Assembly: GCF_946477055.1 (NCBI RefSeq)
Contig: NZ_CAMKXG010000045.1
Coordinates: forward strand, 1-17,674
Source: Lonsdalea britannica
GTDB taxonomy: Bacteria > Pseudomonadota > Gammaproteobacteria > Enterobacterales > Enterobacteriaceae
Length of the DNA: 17,674 nt
Direction of reading: 5' to 3'
Shown here: positions 16,131 to 17,674 of the stretch, in pieces
How positions within the stretch are numbered: the first letter of the stretch is position 1
Layout: the number at the start of each line of letters is the position of its first letter
Notes under the pieces: generated by a model
What the model was told of the DNA's origin: nothing
What the model saw: the letters and a program-made list of their open reading frames with translations, nothing else
Database searches by the model: none
Made by a program: the position numbers and the translations under genes

Positions 16131-17674
16131 ATGCTTCCCTTACATTCTGTCCGCGCCCATACAGGCCGAGTCATTCCTGTCATGTTGGCGGCACTCTTTC
16201 TCGCGGGCTGTCCAAGCCAAGCGCCCCAAAGTCCGTCTAACCAGCAGGTGGCGGTAAAGGCCGGCGCCACATCTGATTATTACCTGCAGCAGGTGCAGCA
16301 AGGCGGGGATGATAACAAGGCTGACTGGCAATTACTTGCTATTCGTGCCCTGATCCAGGAAGGCAGGCTGCCTCAGGCCAGCGCGCAGTGGAGCGCCTTG
16401 CCCGCGTCGCTCAACGACAGACAACAGCTCGAACAGCGTCTGCTGAACGCAGAACTGGCGGTCGCCCGCAATGATATGAACGCCGCCAACAGCACGTTGT
16501 CCCAGCTGGATGTCAAAGCGCTATCCCGTCAGCAGCAAGAGCGCTACTACCAGGCATTGATTAGCGCCAATCAGGCACAGCCGTCGCTGACGCTGCTCCG
16601 CGCTTACGTCGCACAAGAACCGCAGTTGCAGGGCGATGCCCATCAGCGCAATATCGACCTGACCTGGTCCGCGCTCACGCGCCTGAGCCCACAAACTCTC
16701 AGTTCCATCGCGATCAACGCCGACGAAAATACCCTGGCGGGCTGGCTCGACCTGCTGACGACCTATCAAAGCAAAGCCGCAGCGCCCACGGAGCTGAAAA
16801 CGGCGATTGCCGACTGGCAAACGCGCTATCCGCATCATCCGGCCGCTAAAACGCTGCCGACGGCGTTGACACAGCCACAGGGGACAGGGACGGATCTGTC
16901 AACCTCCGGTGGCATTGCCCTGCTGCTGCCGTTAAACGGTCAGGCTCAGGTCTATTCGAAAGCCATTCAGGCCGGTTTCAGCGCAGCGCGAGACGGCCAG
17001 TCCACGCAAAACGCGCCAGTGCCAACGCCCGCGGTCGCTCCGACGGCCTCTGCGCCGGGAGACGCGACGGCCGCTGCATCCGAAACTCAGGCGTCCACCA
17101 CGCCGACACAGGAACAACCGACGACTCCAGCCACAGCGCCTGCCCCAACGTCCAGCAACGTGGCGGTGAAACTCTACGATACTACCGGCCAGCAGTTAGC
17201 CAACGTCATTGCTCAAGCCCAGAAAGACGGGGCCACCATGATTGTGGGGCCGCTGCTTAAAAATGACGTAGAGCAATTACCGGCGACCCAAACCACGTTG
17301 CAGGTACTGGCTCTCAATCAGCCGGAGCACGTCCAGCCTAGCCCGAATATCTGCTATTTCGCATTGTCACCAGAGGATGAAGCTCGGGATGCCGCGCAGT
17401 TCATTCACAGTCAGGGCAAACAGCAGCCGCTGGTTCTGGCCCCGCGCGGTAGTCTGGGCGATCGCGTTACGGCCGCTTTCGCAGCCGCCTGGCAGCAACA
17501 GGGGGGCGCCGCGCCGTTGCAGCAGCGCATCGGCGGCACCGCCGAGCTGAAGCAAGCCATCAATAACGGCGCGGGTCTTTCCCTTAGCGGCCAGCCGATT
17601 GTCACCGAAGCAGCATCATCTCAACCGCAGTCAGGCACCACCATCGGCGGCCTGAATATTCCGGCCCAGGTGCC
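16131..17674 (+). CDS. lpoA: penicillin-binding protein activator LpoA (3' end beyond window)
   Basis: LpoA is an outer-membrane lipoprotein that reaches through the periplasm to activate the peptidoglycan synthase PBP1A. About 514 codons are open to the window edge; the remaining C-terminal part is missing. The signal ends in lipobox LAGC with Cys27, and Pro at +2 is compatible with outer-membrane sorting. The N-terminal TPR-like domain runs to about residue 250 (ADWQLLAIRALIQEG and LINADEN-like segments). The periplasmic-binding-like C-domain starts at IALLLPLNGQAQVYSKAIQAGF and shows GPLLKNDVEQL, LALNQPE, ICYFALSPEDEARDAA and SLGDRV, as in E. coli. An Ala/Thr/Pro-rich linker interrupts it at about 290-343. 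The start ATG at 16131 has a weak GGA six bases upstream. Confidence 0.96.
   Translation, partial: MLPLHSVRAHTGRVIPVMLAALFLAGCPSQAPQSPSNQQVAVKAGATSDYYLQQVQQGGDDNKADWQLLAIRALIQEGRLPQASAQWSALPASLNDRQQLEQRLLNAELAVARNDMNAANSTLSQLDVKALSRQQQERYYQALISANQAQPSLTLLRAYVAQEPQLQGDAHQRNIDLTWSALTRLSPQTLSSIAINADENTLAGWLDLLTTYQSKAAAPTELKTAIADWQTRYPHHPAAKTLPTALTQPQGTGTDLSTSGGIALLLPLNGQAQVYSKAIQAGFSAARDGQSTQNAPVPTPAVAPTASAPGDATAAASETQASTTPTQEQPTTPATAPAPTSSNVAVKLYDTTGQQLANVIAQAQKDGATMIVGPLLKNDVEQLPATQTTLQVLALNQPEHVQPSPNICYFALSPEDEARDAAQFIHSQGKQQPLVLAPRGSLGDRVTAAFAAAWQQQGGAAPLQQRIGGTAELKQAINNGAGLSLSGQPIVTEAASSQPQSGTTIGGLNIPAQV

Overview
The window is ordinary core chromosome of an enterobacterium. Nearly every protein aligns end to end, from memory, with its Escherichia coli counterpart (ParC, MdaB, ParE, YqiA, CpdA, YqiB, NudF, TolC, YgiB, YgiC, YgiD, RsmI, LpoA), and the RNase P RNA is of the E. 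coli type. Gene order differs from E. coli. There is no ygiS-qseBC block between parC and mdaB, a LysR gene takes the place of ygiN, and rnpB-rsmI-lpoA directly follows ygiD. With the GC-rich composition this suggests a member of Pectobacteriaceae or a relative (Dickeya, Brenneria, Pectobacterium-like). That placement is inference only.

Layout. Positions 1-281: 5' end of plsC on the minus strand. 495-2768: parC (minus), closed by a hairpin plus T-run terminator in the parC-plsC gap. 3026-3607: mdaB (plus), convergent with a LysR regulator at 3643-4539 (minus). 3643-9071: a minus-strand cluster read nudF, yqiB, cpdA, yqiA, parE, lysR, with tight junctions from nudF to yqiA. 9072-9430: divergent regulatory region holding a mar/sox/rob-type box and the tolC promoter. 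9431-12951: tolC, ygiB, ygiC (plus), with two hairpins after tolC and one after ygiC. 13176-13730: a small exported Sel1-repeat protein of unknown role. 13796-14578: ygiD (minus). 14779-15157: rnpB (minus) with its own promoter and terminator. 15204-16070: rsmI (minus). 16131 to the end: lpoA (plus), cut by the window edge.

Working together. ParC and ParE form topoisomerase IV although their genes lie apart. NudF and CpdA hydrolyse ADP-ribose and cyclic AMP. TolC, the YgiB lipoprotein and the ATP-grasp enzyme YgiC form an envelope-linked unit, and LpoA activates peptidoglycan synthesis. rnpB and rsmI serve tRNA and rRNA maturation.

I found no mobile element, CRISPR array, tRNA, phage gene or defence system, and no clear new system. 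The points most worth a second look are the Sel1 protein, the tolC-ygiB-ygiC unit, the parE-lysR arrangement, the structured DNA upstream of tolC, and the compact rsmI-rnpB junction.
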